A stretch of 64,000 bases of DNA, taken from contig NC_019673.1 of assembly GCF_000328705.1 (NCBI RefSeq), positions 7,513,501 to 7,577,500 of the forward strand, given 5' to 3'. This stretch comes from Saccharothrix espanaensis DSM 44229 (lineage in GTDB: Bacteria > Actinomycetota > Actinomycetes > Mycobacteriales > Pseudonocardiaceae). A program made the translations under genes and the position numbers. The notes beneath the pieces were generated by a model that was not told the origin of the DNA, did no database searches, and saw nothing but the letters and a program-made list of their open reading frames with translations. Positions 8,114 to 16,383 of the stretch are shown in pieces (the first letter of the stretch is position 1; every line of letters begins with the position of its first letter).

Positions 8114-8887
8114 TCAGCGGGCCTTCGGGGGCAGCGGGAAGAAGCCGCTGGTGCGGCGGACGTACTCGGCGTACCCCGGACGCCGCTGCGCGATGTCCTT
8201 CTCCAGCAACGGCTTCCCGCTGCCCTTGGCCAGCAGGAAGGTCATCAGCAGCGGGCTCACCACGAGCACCGACGCCCAGGGGGTCGAGCAGGCGAACAGG
8301 AACAGGCCCCACCACACGCAGGCGTCGCCGAAGTAGTTCGGGTGCCGGGTGTAGCGCCACAGGCCGCGATCCATGACCTGGCCCTTGCTCGCCGGGTCGG
8401 CCTTGAAGCGCTCCAGCTGGTAGTCGCCGATCGACTCGAACGCGAACCCGACCAGCCACACCGCCACGCCCAGGTAGTCCAGCACCCCGAACGCCGCCGT
8501 GGTGTGCGCCGCGAACTGCACCGGCAGCGACACCACCAGCATGATCGCGGCCTGGAGCAGGTAGACCCGGTACATCTTGGCCAGCGGGTTGCCCTTGGCC
8601 CGCGCGTACATGTCGACGTACCGCTGGTCCTCGGGCTTCCTGCGGTTGCGCGAGTGGATGTGCCAGCCCAGCCGCACGCCCCACACCACCGTCAGCACCG
8701 CGACGACGAGCGCCCGCGCCGAGTGCTCCGACAGCACGTAGGTCAGCGCCGCGATCACCGCGAACCCCGGACCCCAGAACGAGTCGATCAGGTCGAACCG
8801 CTTGCGCGACGCGGCGTAGCCGAACAGCGCCGTCACCAGGGCGACGACCGCGACCGCCGACCACAGGACGTTCCAGCCGAAGGTCAT
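8114..8887 (-). CDS. DUF1295 membrane protein (steroid 5-alpha-reductase-like fold)
   Basis: The product is 257 residues with six or seven hydrophobic helices. The conserved C-terminal signature DRGLWRYTRHPNYFGD, then WWGLFLFA and YAEYVRRTSGFFP, places it in DUF1295, which is related to steroid 5-alpha-reductases and isoprenylcysteine methyltransferases. RYTRHPNY usually forms the cofactor (NADPH or SAM) pocket. Its ATG overlaps the stop of the upstream methyltransferase (8884-8887), so the two are coupled. The likely role is reduction or further change of the lipid made by that enzyme; this is inferred from the pairing. Confidence 0.85.
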   Translation of the reverse strand: MTFGWNVLWSAVAVVALVTALFGYAASRKRFDLIDSFWGPGFAVIAALTYVLSEHSARALVVAVLTVVWGVRLGWHIHSRNRRKPEDQRYVDMYARAKGNPLAKMYRVYLLQAAIMLVVSLPVQFAAHTTAAFGVLDYLGVAVWLVGFAFESIGDYQLERFKADPASKGQVMDRGLWRYTRHPNYFGDACVWWGLFLFACSTPWASVLVVSPLLMTFLLAKGSGKPLLEKDIAQRRPGYAEYVRRTSGFFPLPPKAR

Positions 8888-10152
8888 GCCCACTCCCGGG
8901 TCCGCGGCATCCCGCTGTCGCCGCGCGGGCCGGGGCGGACCGCCAGCACCTGGTCGACGCCCATCCGCCCCTCCTCGAAGGTCAGCGCGCCACCGGCCAG
9001 GTACAGCCGCCACACCCGCGCCTGGCCCTCGCCGACCAGCGCGACCGCCTCGGCCCAGCGCTGTTCGAGCGTCTCGGCCCACGCGCGGACCGTCCAGACG
9101 TAGTGCTCGCGCAGCGCGTGCACGTCGCGGATCTCGAACCCCGCCCCTTCCAGGTGCGCCACGGTCCGGCTGACCGGCCGCATGTGCATGTCCGGTGCCA
9201 CGTAGGACTCGATGAACGCGCCGCCGCCGGGTGCGTTGGCACCCCGCGACATCTGCTGGAGCAGCAGCCGGCCGCGCGGCTTGAGCATCCGGTGCAGCAC
9301 CGCCGCGTACTGCGGGTAGTTCTCCTCGCCGACGTGCTCGCCCATCTCGATCGTGGACACCGCGTCGAACGGCTCGTCGGCGATCTCGCGGTAGTCCTGC
9401 AACCGCACGGTGACCAGGTCGGCCAGGCCCTCGCGCTCGATCCGAGCCTCGATGTGCGCCTTCTGCTGCGCCGAGATGGTCACGCCGGTCGCCCGCGCGC
9501 CGAAGTGCTTGGCCGCGTGGACGATCATCGAACCCCAGCCGCAGCCGACGTCGAGCAGGCGCATCCCGGGCTTGAGGTCGAGCTTGCGGCACACCAGGTC
9601 CAGCTTGGCGTGCTGCGCCTGGGCGACCGTGGCCCCCGGCGTGGTGAAGTACCCGCACGAGTACGCCATGCTCGGGTCCAGCACCAGCTGGTAGAACGCG
9701 TTGCTCAGGTCGTAGTGGTGGGCGATGGCGTCCCGGTCCCGGTCGCGGGTGTGCCGCCGGCCGGAGAGCCGGGCCTCCTCGCCGGGCGGCGCGGGGCGCG
9801 GCCCGAGCACGCCCAGACCGGCGGCGGTGCGCAGCGCGCCGAGCACGTCCACCGGTTTCGGCTTGCTCAGCCTCCCCTGCCGGGCCAGCTCCCAGAACCG
9901 GACGAGCCCCTCGGTCAGGTCACCGTCCACATCCAACTCCCCCGCCACGTACGCGCGGGACAGGCCCAGCTCATCGGGGTTCCACAGCAGCCGGCGCAGG
10001 GCCCTGCGGGACCTGATCACGGCCACCGGGCCGTCCTGCGGCCCGGCCGTGCTGCCGTCCCACGCGCGCAGCCCGATGGGCAGTTGCGCACCCAGCAGAC
10101 GCTCCACGACGGCGGCGAGCCGCCCGGCCACTCCGGCGGTTGCGACGACCAC
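8884..10152 (-). CDS. Cyclopropane-fatty-acyl-phospholipid synthase family methyltransferase
   Basis: The product is 422 residues from GTG 10150-10152, with GAGGAGGAG 3-4 bases upstream; a longer in-frame reading upstream lacks both a Shine-Dalgarno and homology. Motifs are AIAHHYDLSNAFYQLVLDPSMAYSCGYF (quoted in part as HHYDLSNAFYQLVLD), the SAM-binding LLDVGCGWGSM, VTISAQQKAHIEARI and the FDAVSTIEMGEHVG stretch. Such enzymes transfer a methylene or methyl group from SAM to the double bond of a membrane phospholipid acyl chain. The product could be a cyclopropane or a mid-chain methyl-branched chain. It forms an ATGA-coupled pair with the DUF1295 gene. Confidence 0.9.
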   Translation of the reverse strand: MVVATAGVAGRLAAVVERLLGAQLPIGLRAWDGSTAGPQDGPVAVIRSRRALRRLLWNPDELGLSRAYVAGELDVDGDLTEGLVRFWELARQGRLSKPKPVDVLGALRTAAGLGVLGPRPAPPGEEARLSGRRHTRDRDRDAIAHHYDLSNAFYQLVLDPSMAYSCGYFTTPGATVAQAQHAKLDLVCRKLDLKPGMRLLDVGCGWGSMIVHAAKHFGARATGVTISAQQKAHIEARIEREGLADLVTVRLQDYREIADEPFDAVSTIEMGEHVGEENYPQYAAVLHRMLKPRGRLLLQQMSRGANAPGGGAFIESYVAPDMHMRPVSRTVAHLEGAGFEIRDVHALREHYVWTVRAWAETLEQRWAEAVALVGEGQARVWRLYLAGGALTFEEGRMGVDQVLAVRPGPRGDSGMPRTREWA

Positions 10153-10294
10153 GAGCTCCTCCTCACACCTCTGGTAGTCCGACGTTCGCGCGCCACCCCT
10201 GTCTTGGTTCGACTCGCCGCCCGGCGCTGAACCGGCGTCGCGAGGTGGCCGTAGTCGTCGGTGGAGCGATTGACGGACCAAGGAGGAGTTGAGT

Positions 10295-10957
10295 GTGATC
10301 CGACGAAACCGCATCGCCATCGCCGTCGCGGGAGGCATGGCTGCCGTGCTCGCGCTGGTCGTGTGGACCTCGAACGCCGCGGGCTTGCAGAGCACCACCG
10401 TGGCCCGGACCGAGCAGGTGGGCGCGGCGGCGCAGGCCGACTACGGCGACGTCCCCGCCGCACCTCCCGCCGAGACGCCCGCCGCGACCACTTCGCGATC
10501 CCCGCTGGAGACCCCCGCCGCCGGTGCGCCCGAGGGGCAGGCCGCCCCCGCACCGGCCGGGTCCTCGGTCACGCTGGTGGCCAAGAGCGTGCCGAAGATG
10601 GGCGACGTCGTGCAGGACGGCGACGGCCGCACCCTCTACCGGTTCGACAAGGACACCCCGAACCCGCCGAGGTCCAACTGCGAGGGCACCTGCGCCGAGA
10701 CGTGGCCGCCGTTGCTCGCGACCGGCGGCGCGCCGGCGCTGGAGGGCGTGGACCCGGCGCTGGTCGGCACGGTCAAGCGCGCGGACGGCACCGAGCAGGT
10801 GACGCTGGCCGGGTGGGCGCTCTACGCGTACGCCAAGGACGAGGCCCCCGGCCAGTGGAAGGGCCAGGGCGTGGGCGGCACGTGGTTCGTGGTCCAGCCC
10901 GACGGCAAGCGCAACGTCGAGTGCCTGCCACCCGGCGTGAAGGCCCCCGCCGCCTAG
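10295..10957 (+). CDS. Secreted or membrane-anchored 'secreted repeat' (PF03640-type) protein
   Basis: The product is 220 residues. GTG 10295 is preferred over TTG 10289, because AGGAGGAG ends at 10288 and gives proper spacing only for the GTG. Residues about 6-26 form a signal or anchor helix (IAIAVAGGMAAVLALVVW) without a lipobox. A low-complexity Pro/Ala/Thr stretch follows, and then two repeats of the family: GDGRTLYRFDKDTPNPP ... CEGTCAETWPPLLA and LAGWALYAYAKDE ... GTWFVV. The repeat family is common in actinobacterial cell-surface proteins; its function is unknown. It is divergent from the lipid methyltransferase gene. Confidence 0.82.
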   Translation: MIRRNRIAIAVAGGMAAVLALVVWTSNAAGLQSTTVARTEQVGAAAQADYGDVPAAPPAETPAATTSRSPLETPAAGAPEGQAAPAPAGSSVTLVAKSVPKMGDVVQDGDGRTLYRFDKDTPNPPRSNCEGTCAETWPPLLATGGAPALEGVDPALVGTVKRADGTEQVTLAGWALYAYAKDEAPGQWKGQGVGGTWFVVQPDGKRNVECLPPGVKAPAA

Positions 10958-11125
10958 CACCGGCCCGCCGCACGTCGGCCCCTGAGCACACCAGCCCGAA
11001 GCACACCGGTCCGGCGCACACCGGGCGTGGACACACCGAGCGTTGACACACCGAGCGCGCCGGCCGCAAACGCACCCGTCACGAACGCGCGGATCACCGA
11101 CGCGCCAGCGGCCACACCCCCCGAA

Positions 11126-11169
11126 ACGCGTGATCCCCCGGCCTGGGGTTGGGCCGGGGGATCACGCGT
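11126..11169. terminator. Perfect 18-bp hairpin, bidirectional terminator
   Basis: Arms at 11126-11143 and 11152-11169 are exact complements around an 8-base loop. It sits between the stops of the secreted repeat gene (+) and glyA (-). Confidence 0.85.
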
Positions 11170-11184
11170 CGAGCGGGGAAACCC

Positions 11185-12450
11185 TTACAGGTTCGGGTAG
11201 AGCGGGTGCTTGGCGGCCAGCACCTCGACCCGGGCCCGCAGCTCCGCCAGGTCCGGCGCGGCCTGGAGCGCGGCCGCGATGACGTCGGCGACCTCGGCGA
11301 AGTCCGCCGCGCCGAAACCGCGGGTGGCCAGCGCCGGCGTGCCGATCCGCAGGCCCGAGGTGACCATCGGCGGGCGCGGGTCGTTGGGCACCGCGTTGCG
11401 GTTGACCGTGATCCCGACCTCGTGCAGCCGGTCCTCGGCCTGCTTGCCGTCCAGTTCGGACGCCACCAGGTCGACCAGCACCAGGTGCACGTCGGTGCCG
11501 CCGGTCAGCACCTTCACGCCGACCGCCGCCGCGTCGGGCTGGGAGAGCCGGTCGGCCAGGATCTTCGCGCCCTCGACCGTTCGGCGCTGGCGGTCGGCGA
11601 ACTCGGGCGACGCGGCGTGCTTGAACGCCACCGCCTTGCCCGCGATCACGTGCTCCAGCGGCCCGCCCTGCTGGCCGGGGAACACCGCCGAGTTGATCTT
11701 CTTGGCGAGGTCGGCCTCGTTGGTCAGGATCACGCCGCCGCGCGGGCCGCCCAGCGTCTTGTGCGTGGTCGTGGTGGTGACGTGCGCGTGCGGCACCGGG
11801 CTCGGGTGCAGCCCGGCCGCCACCAGGCCGGCGAAGTGCGCCATGTCGACCATCAGGTAGGCGTCCACCGAGTCGGCGATCCGGCGGAACTCCGCGAAGT
11901 CCAGCTGCCGCGGGTAGGCCGACCAGCCGGCCACGATCAGCTTCGGCCGGTGCTCGGCGGCCAGCCGCTCGACCTCGGCCATGTCGACCCGGCCGTCGGA
12001 CTCCGCCACGTGGTAGGGCACCACGTTGTAGAGCTTGCCGGAGAAGTTGATCCGCATCCCGTGGGTCAGGTGGCCGCCGTGCGCCAGGTCCAGGCCCAGG
12101 ATCGTGTCGCCGGGCTGGAGCAGCGCGAACATCGCGCACGCGTTGGCCTGCGCGCCCGAGTGCGGCTGGACGTTGGCGAAGCCCGCGCCGAAGAGCTCCT
12201 TGACCCGCGAGATCGCCAGCCGCTCGATCACGTCGACGTTCTCGCAGCCGCCGTAGTAGCGCCGGCCGGGGTAGCCCTCGGCGTACTTGTTGGTCAGCAC
12301 GGAGCCCTGCGCCTCGAGGACCGACACCGGGGTGAAGTTCTCCGACGCGATCATCTCCAGGGTGCCCTGCTGCCGGCCGAGCTCCGCGGCGACGGCCTCG
12401 GCGACCTCCGGGTCGAACTCCGCGAGGGAGGTGTTGAAGTGCTCGGACAT
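11185..12450 (-). CDS. glyA: Serine hydroxymethyltransferase
   Basis: The product is 421 residues, the full length for SHMT. It is a PLP enzyme; the Lys is in [14 protein letters not shown]. Other conserved stretches are [35 protein letters not shown] and the folate-contacting HGGHLTHG region. It interconverts serine and glycine with tetrahydrofolate in the cytosol. It follows gcvT by 10 bases on the same strand, so the glycine riboswitch at 13663-13842 probably controls it as well. A glycine-induced operon would then pair oxidation of glycine with its conversion to serine. Confidence 0.97.
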   Translation of the reverse strand: MSEHFNTSLAEFDPEVAEAVAAELGRQQGTLEMIASENFTPVSVLEAQGSVLTNKYAEGYPGRRYYGGCENVDVIERLAISRVKELFGAGFANVQPHSGAQANACAMFALLQPGDTILGLDLAHGGHLTHGMRINFSGKLYNVVPYHVAESDGRVDMAEVERLAAEHRPKLIVAGWSAYPRQLDFAEFRRIADSVDAYLMVDMAHFAGLVAAGLHPSPVPHAHVTTTTTHKTLGGPRGGVILTNEADLAKKINSAVFPGQQGGPLEHVIAGKAVAFKHAASPEFADRQRRTVEGAKILADRLSQPDAAAVGVKVLTGGTDVHLVLVDLVASELDGKQAEDRLHEVGITVNRNAVPNDPRPPMVTSGLRIGTPALATRGFGAADFAEVADVIAAALQAAPDLAELRARVEVLAAKHPLYPNL

Positions 12451-12460
12451 GGTGTCTCCC

Positions 12461-13561
12461 TTACGAGTTTCGCTTGTAGAACGGCAGCGCGACGACTTCC
12501 ACGGGCTCCTGCCTGCCCCGGATGTCGACGGCCAGCTCGGTGCCGGGCTCGGCGTTCTCCGGCGTCACGTACGCCATCGCCACCGAGTAGCCCAGGGTCG
12601 GCGACAGCGCGCCGCTGGTGACCTCGCCGATCACCGCGCCGGACGCGTCGAGCACCGGGTAGCCGTGCCGGGGCGCGCGCCGCGAGGCGGTCTTGAGACC
12701 CACCAGCTTCGCCTCCACGCCCTTCTCGGCGACGGCGGCCAGCGCGTCGCGCCCGACGAAGCCCTCCGGCTTGTCCAGCTTGACCACGCGGCCCAGGTTG
12801 GCGTGGTACGGGGTGCGCTCGGCGGACAGCTCGTTGCCGTAGAGCGGCATCCCGGCCTCCAGGCGCAGCGTGTCGCGGCAGCCGAGGCCGGCGGGCTTGA
12901 GGTCGTGCTCGCGGCCCGCCTCCAGCAGCGCCTGCCACACGGCCGGCGCGTCCGAGGGGTCCAGGAACAGCTCGAAGCCGTCCTCGCCGGTGTAGCCGGT
13001 GCGGGCCAGCAGCGCGGGGCGGCCGGCGACCTCGGTCGGGTAGGAGGCGTAGTACTTGACCGTCGCCAGGTCGGTCGTGGTCAGGCCCGCGACGATCGCC
13101 GTGGACGCCGGACCCTGCACCGCCAGCAGGGCGTAGTCGACCGACTTGTCGACCACGGAGGTGTCGAAGCCGTCCGCGCGCTCCACGAGCGCGTCGAACA
13201 CCACGGCGGCGTTCGACGCGTTCGCGACGACCAGGTACTCCTGCTCGCCGGTGCGGTAGACGATCAGGTCGTCGATCACGCCGCCGTCCGGCTGGGTGAT
13301 CATGGTGTAGCGGGCGCGGCCGACCGCGATCGCGGACGCGTTGCCGACCAGCGCGTGGTCCAGGGCGCGGCCGGCCTCCGGGCCGGACAGCACGATCTCG
13401 CCCATGTGCGTCAGGTCGAACAGGCCCGCCGACGTGCGCACGGCGTGGTGCTCGGCGAGCTCGCTGTCGTAGCGCAGCGGCATCTTCCAGCCCGCGAAGT
13501 CGGTGAACTGGGCGCCCAGCGCCTCGTGCTCGGCGTGCAGCGGCGTCCGGCGGGTTTCCAC
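12461..13561 (-). CDS. gcvT: Aminomethyltransferase, glycine cleavage T protein
   Basis: The product is 366 residues from GTG 13559-13561, with AGGGAGG 8 bases upstream. This start aligns with the usual T-protein N-terminus ([22 protein letters not shown]). Conserved features are [30 protein letters not shown] and [12 protein letters not shown]. It takes the aminomethyl group from lipoyl-GcvH and makes methylene-THF and ammonia. An in-frame ATG at 13643-13645 with GAGGAG before it would add 28 residues, and I cannot exclude its use. gcvH and gcvP are not in the window. The gene lies directly behind a glycine riboswitch. Confidence 0.95.
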   Translation of the reverse strand: METRRTPLHAEHEALGAQFTDFAGWKMPLRYDSELAEHHAVRTSAGLFDLTHMGEIVLSGPEAGRALDHALVGNASAIAVGRARYTMITQPDGGVIDDLIVYRTGEQEYLVVANASNAAVVFDALVERADGFDTSVVDKSVDYALLAVQGPASTAIVAGLTTTDLATVKYYASYPTEVAGRPALLARTGYTGEDGFELFLDPSDAPAVWQALLEAGREHDLKPAGLGCRDTLRLEAGMPLYGNELSAERTPYHANLGRVVKLDKPEGFVGRDALAAVAEKGVEAKLVGLKTASRRAPRHGYPVLDASGAVIGEVTSGALSPTLGYSVAMAYVTPENAEPGTELAVDIRGRQEPVEVVALPFYKRNS

Positions 13562-13662
13562 GGGGTGGTCCTCCCTGGTGGCGGGCACGGCGATGGCACC
13601 GACCTGGTCGGTCGGCCGCCGTTGGTGAAGGATGACACGGTCCATCGGAGACTCCTCGTCGA

Positions 13663-13842
13663 GTGAGCCTCCCCCTCTGTCATGAGCCTGAGAGCTTCAC
13701 CGCGCGCTGGGCGCGGCTTGCACCGTGGGCGAGGCGCGCTGCGCCTGCTTTCCAGAGTTGCCTGCGTCGGGCGGTAGCTGTGCCTGAGAGATTCCGGGGA
13801 GGAGTTGCTCCTTCGGCGCCCCTTCCGGGGACTCTCCCGCTC
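13663..13842 (-). promoter_or_regulatory. Tandem glycine riboswitch upstream of gcvT-glyA
   Basis: Read on the minus strand, the leader starts GCGGGAGAG (13832-13840), passes GCGCCGAAGGAGCAA and closes with TCTCTCAGGCA near 13782: the first aptamer. A second domain follows with GGAAAGCAG, a long P3 stem around 13690-13750, GGTGAAGCTCTCAGG and ACAGAGGGGGA (13668-13678). Paired GGAGAG / CTCTCAGG cores with a short linker are the hallmark of the tandem glycine riboswitch, which normally turns on gcv genes when glycine is plentiful. The switch ends about 20 bases before the first in-frame ATG. Confidence 0.93.
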
Positions 13843-13876
13843 GACATCGACGGCCGTGTTCAGTTGGTACCGCCAG

Positions 13877-13906
13877 ACGCTAGTTGTGCCTGGTAGGCAC
13901 GGTCAA
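13877..13906 (-). promoter_or_regulatory. Promoter of the glycine riboswitch operon
   Basis: TTGACC (13901-13906) and TAGCGT (13877-13882) are 18 bases apart on the minus strand. This places the RNA start near 13870, about 30 bases before the riboswitch core. The spacer is filled by the dyad GTGCCTGGTAGGCAC (13886-13900), a possible operator. Confidence 0.6.
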
Positions 13907-14230
13907 CCAGGACCCGGTCACAGAACCCGCCACCAGACCGCCGACGATCAGGACCGACGGGCGACCGCACCCCTGCGGGCCACACGCCGGGAGATCCGAC
14001 GAGCGCAGGCCGCGCATCGGTGGCCGCGCTGACCACGGACGACGCACCCACAGCGGCCCACGAGAGCGGCGACTCGCGGATCGCAGGCCGCGCGGCGACG
14101 GATGCCAGAGCAGCGTGCCAGGGGCCTACGACGCGCGCAGGAGGCTCGGGTTCGCGTCGCACGGCGGGAAGCGCCTCGCCCGCGCCCCGCGCGCCCACGG
14201 CGACCTCAGGCGCGGGCGTGGGGCGAGCGG
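13907..14230. other. Gene-free stretch
   Basis: This 324-base gap lies between the DUF3817 stop and the gcvT promoter. It is GC-rich and has no reading frame with a credible start, composition or homology on either strand. I see no terminator hairpin of note. Confidence 0.5.
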
Positions 14231-14533
14231 TCACAGGGCACGTTCCGCCTTGACGCTCTCGACCACCTTGCGCTCGGCGTAGAACGACACGAACGGGATG
14301 GTGCCCGCGAGCAGCACCAGCGCGGAGCCCTTGAGCGACCAGCGCGCCTTGAGCGCCAGGTCGACCGTGAAGACCAGGTAGATCGCGTACAGGAAGCCGT
14401 GGACCGGCCCGACGACGGCCATCATCCCGGCGTTGTCGCCGATGTACTTGACGAACATCGCGACCACGAGCAGGAGCAGGCCGACACCGACCACGTAAGC
14501 CATGAACCGGAACCGGCTCAACGCACCGCTCAT
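14231..14533 (-). CDS. DUF3817 small membrane protein
   Basis: The product is 100 residues with three hydrophobic helices (FMAYVVGVGLLLLVVAMFVKY, GPVHGFLYAIYLVFTVDLAL, SALVLLAGTIPFVSFYAER). The core V.G..HG.LY..Y..... and PF.SF..ER match DUF3817, a small actinobacterial membrane family of unknown role. It follows the 126-residue membrane protein by 20 bases on the same strand and is probably co-transcribed with it. Confidence 0.85.
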   Translation of the reverse strand: MSGALSRFRFMAYVVGVGLLLLVVAMFVKYIGDNAGMMAVVGPVHGFLYAIYLVFTVDLALKARWSLKGSALVLLAGTIPFVSFYAERKVVESVKAERAL

Positions 14534-14553
14534 CGCCTACCGACCGCCTTCGC

Positions 14554-14934
14554 TCACCGCTGGTCCCGCGCGTTGAGCTCCCGGAGGTAGCGGTTGTAGG
14601 CCGCCAGCTCGTCGTCCTCGTCGTGGTGCGCGGGTGTTCTGACGGGTTCCACGGTAACCACCGGCCGCGCGGCCGGTGCCACCGGCTCCCGGGTCCCGCC
14701 GCCGGCGTCCTCGGCCCGGCGCTGCGCTGCGAGCTTGCGCAGCCGCCACACCATGAACAAGGGGAACAGGCCGAACAGCGGCCACTGGAAGACGTACCCG
14801 AGGTTCTGGAACGTGCCACCGGCCTCGGAGAACCGCTCCCACTGCCAGTAGGCGAGGCCGCAGCACACGATCAACGACACCAGGCAGACCGCCGCGATGG
14901 CGAGTCGCTTGGGTGTCAGGAGGGTGCCGGGCAC
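14554..14934 (-). CDS. Two-helix membrane protein, unknown function
   Basis: The product is 126 residues from GTG 14932-14934; GGGAGG sits directly against this start, so the start is not certain. One helix is near the N-terminus (LAIAAVCLVSLIVCCGLAYW). A second is around YVFQWPLFGLFPLFMVW. A charged tail ends in DEDDELAAYNRYLRELNARD. QNLGYVFQWPLFG is shared with uncharacterised actinobacterial proteins. It is upstream of DUF3817. Confidence 0.72.
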   Translation of the reverse strand: MPGTLLTPKRLAIAAVCLVSLIVCCGLAYWQWERFSEAGGTFQNLGYVFQWPLFGLFPLFMVWRLRKLAAQRRAEDAGGGTREPVAPAARPVVTVEPVRTPAHHDEDDELAAYNRYLRELNARDQR

Positions 14935-14974
14935 CCTCCCACACTACTTCGCGGAGTTCACATCTCGACGGAAG

Positions 14975-14995
14975 GGGCTCCTCGCACAGGAGCCC
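14975..14995 (-). terminator. Short hairpin after the 162-residue gene
   Basis: GGGCTCCT (14975-14982) pairs exactly with AGGAGCCC (14988-14995) around a 5-base loop. It lies 60 bases beyond the stop at 15056. Confidence 0.5.
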
Positions 14996-15055
14996 GCCCT
15001 CCCGGTTGGTGCGGTGCTACCACTCGACGCCGCGCCCTCACAACGCGGCGCTGGT

Positions 15056-15544
15056 TCACGCAACGCCGTCCCGGCGCTGCCGCTGCAACCTGGCCACGCA
15101 CCAGGCCGCCGCACTGCCCCGACGCAGGTGCTGGAGCACCGTCATCGGGCCGAGGCGCCGTCCCAGGTCGGCGGGCGTGAGCCCGGCCGCCCGGTAGTCG
15201 AGCGCGCGCTGGTCCAACGGGCTGATGCCCGCGTCCCACCACCGCTCCGCCTCGGACAGGTCGCCCACCAGCTGCCAGTAGCTGGCGGCCGCCGCGAGCA
15301 ACACCTCGGGCACCTCGGGTGCCCTCTTCCGCATCGCCGCCACGTAGGCCGGGTCAGCGGATTCGACCCGTACCAGTCCGCGCGACCCGCCGTTCGCCCG
15401 TTGCACGGGGATCCCCGGTGCGGACGGCGGGGCCTCTGCGAGCCACGCGTCCTTGATCCGGTTCACCTCCTGCAACTCGGCGTCGTCCGAGCGCTCAGCC
15501 GCCCACTGCCGCAGCAGCTCGTCGACTCCGGAGTCCTCGACCAT
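15056..15544 (-). CDS. Hypothetical soluble protein
   Basis: The product is 162 residues; GGAGG lies 4 bases before ATG 15542-15544. It has no signal peptide or membrane helix. The C-terminal half (WWDAGISPLDQRALDYRAAG, LTPADLGRRLGPMTVLQHLR) could form a small helical, HTH-like unit, but I do not recognise the family. The upstream region (15560-15660) is unusually AT-rich for this window and holds a TAGCGG / CCGCTA inverted repeat (15592-15613), a likely promoter area. Confidence 0.65.
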   Translation of the reverse strand: MVEDSGVDELLRQWAAERSDDAELQEVNRIKDAWLAEAPPSAPGIPVQRANGGSRGLVRVESADPAYVAAMRKRAPEVPEVLLAAAASYWQLVGDLSEAERWWDAGISPLDQRALDYRAAGLTPADLGRRLGPMTVLQHLRRGSAAAWCVARLQRQRRDGVA

Positions 15545-15735
15545 TCTGCCTCCTCGTCGGTCGAAGATCAGCCAATGCAGCGCACCGTATTAGCGGGTAC
15601 CGACAACCGCTAGACCCTGGTTTGTCAAAAACCCTGTTACCAGGGCGTTATAGCCCTCATTCCACCCAGACGGTGCAACGTCCGAGCCCGTTCGTCACGG
15701 GAGGTGACCGGACCACCCGCGCCCCGCGACGTGGA

Positions 15736-15897
15736 CTAGTTGAACAGGCTGCGGACGAACGTGATGATCGACTCGGCCCCCTGGCGCAGCCAGCCGACGC
15801 CCGTCTTGACCGCGTCGGCGGACTGATCGGGCTGGGTGATCAGGAGGAACAGCAGCAGCGCGACGGCCGCCAGCGTCACCACCTTCTTGACGTTCAC
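15736..15897 (-). CDS. 53-residue single-pass membrane peptide
   Basis: The gene reads GTG 15895-15897 to TAG 15736-15738, with GGAGAGGG 5 bases before the start. The peptide starts MNVKKVVTLAAVALLLFLLI: two Lys and then a strongly hydrophobic helix. It continues TQPDQSADAVKTGVGWLR and an amphipathic tail ending ITFVRSLFN. Similar short proteins with a TQP motif after the helix are widespread in related actinobacteria and are often missed. The function is unknown; a regulator of a larger membrane complex is possible. Confidence 0.7.
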   Translation of the reverse strand: MNVKKVVTLAAVALLLFLLITQPDQSADAVKTGVGWLRQGAESIITFVRSLFN

Positions 15898-16383
15898 GAG
15901 ACCCTCTCCGTCCGTTCACAGGTGCCCGGCCGGCAGGCGTCGTGCCCACCGCGTCACGACCATGGTCCCCCATTCACCCGGACGATGACGGGAGAACCCG
16001 CCCTGATCCCACGACCGGGCGCTGGATCCACCAGCGAGCAACGCTCGGACCGTCCCGCCAGTCACCCGAACGGACGATCAAGGGCCTCCGAACCCGGGCC
16101 GATGACCTAGGTACGGGCCACTCGCCCCACTCCCCCCTGGCACGGACACCGAGGTTCGCCACATCGTCAGCTCTCCGCCGCAGATCGCGCTGATCACCCA
16201 CATGCGCTGACCCACACACGGTCAGTCATCGGCCGGTACGGGCCGCACCTCATTCTTTCGGGCACTGTTCGCGTATTTTCGCGCCCTTTTTCGGATCGCC
16301 TTCCGGTCGACTTCCAGCCGACTCCCGGTCCACTCCCGGGCCACTCCCGGGCCACTCCCGGGCCACTCCCGGTCGGTTACCGG
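15898..16383. other. Intergenic stretch without a supported gene
   Basis: This 486-base gap lies between two minus-strand genes. It includes an AT-richer patch near 16245-16300 and an 11-base tandem repeat at 16321-16375. Reading frames in it have poor codon use and no recognisable protein. Confidence 0.5.
16321..16375. repeat. Five 11-base tandem repeats
   Basis: Five head-to-tail copies of ACTCCCGGGCC start at 16321, 16332, 16343, 16354 and 16365. The first and last differ by one or two bases. Each unit holds the palindrome CCCGGG or a variant. The array ends 8 bases before the stop of the CaiB-type gene. Confidence 0.85.

Noticed and set aside
13910-14253. Plus-strand frames of 75-130 codons over the gap before the gcvT promoter
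   Set aside because: They have no ribosome site or homology and an amino acid composition typical of GC-rich non-coding DNA.
16321-16375. Possible CRISPR array
   Set aside because: The units are 11 bases with no spacers and there are no cas genes in the window.
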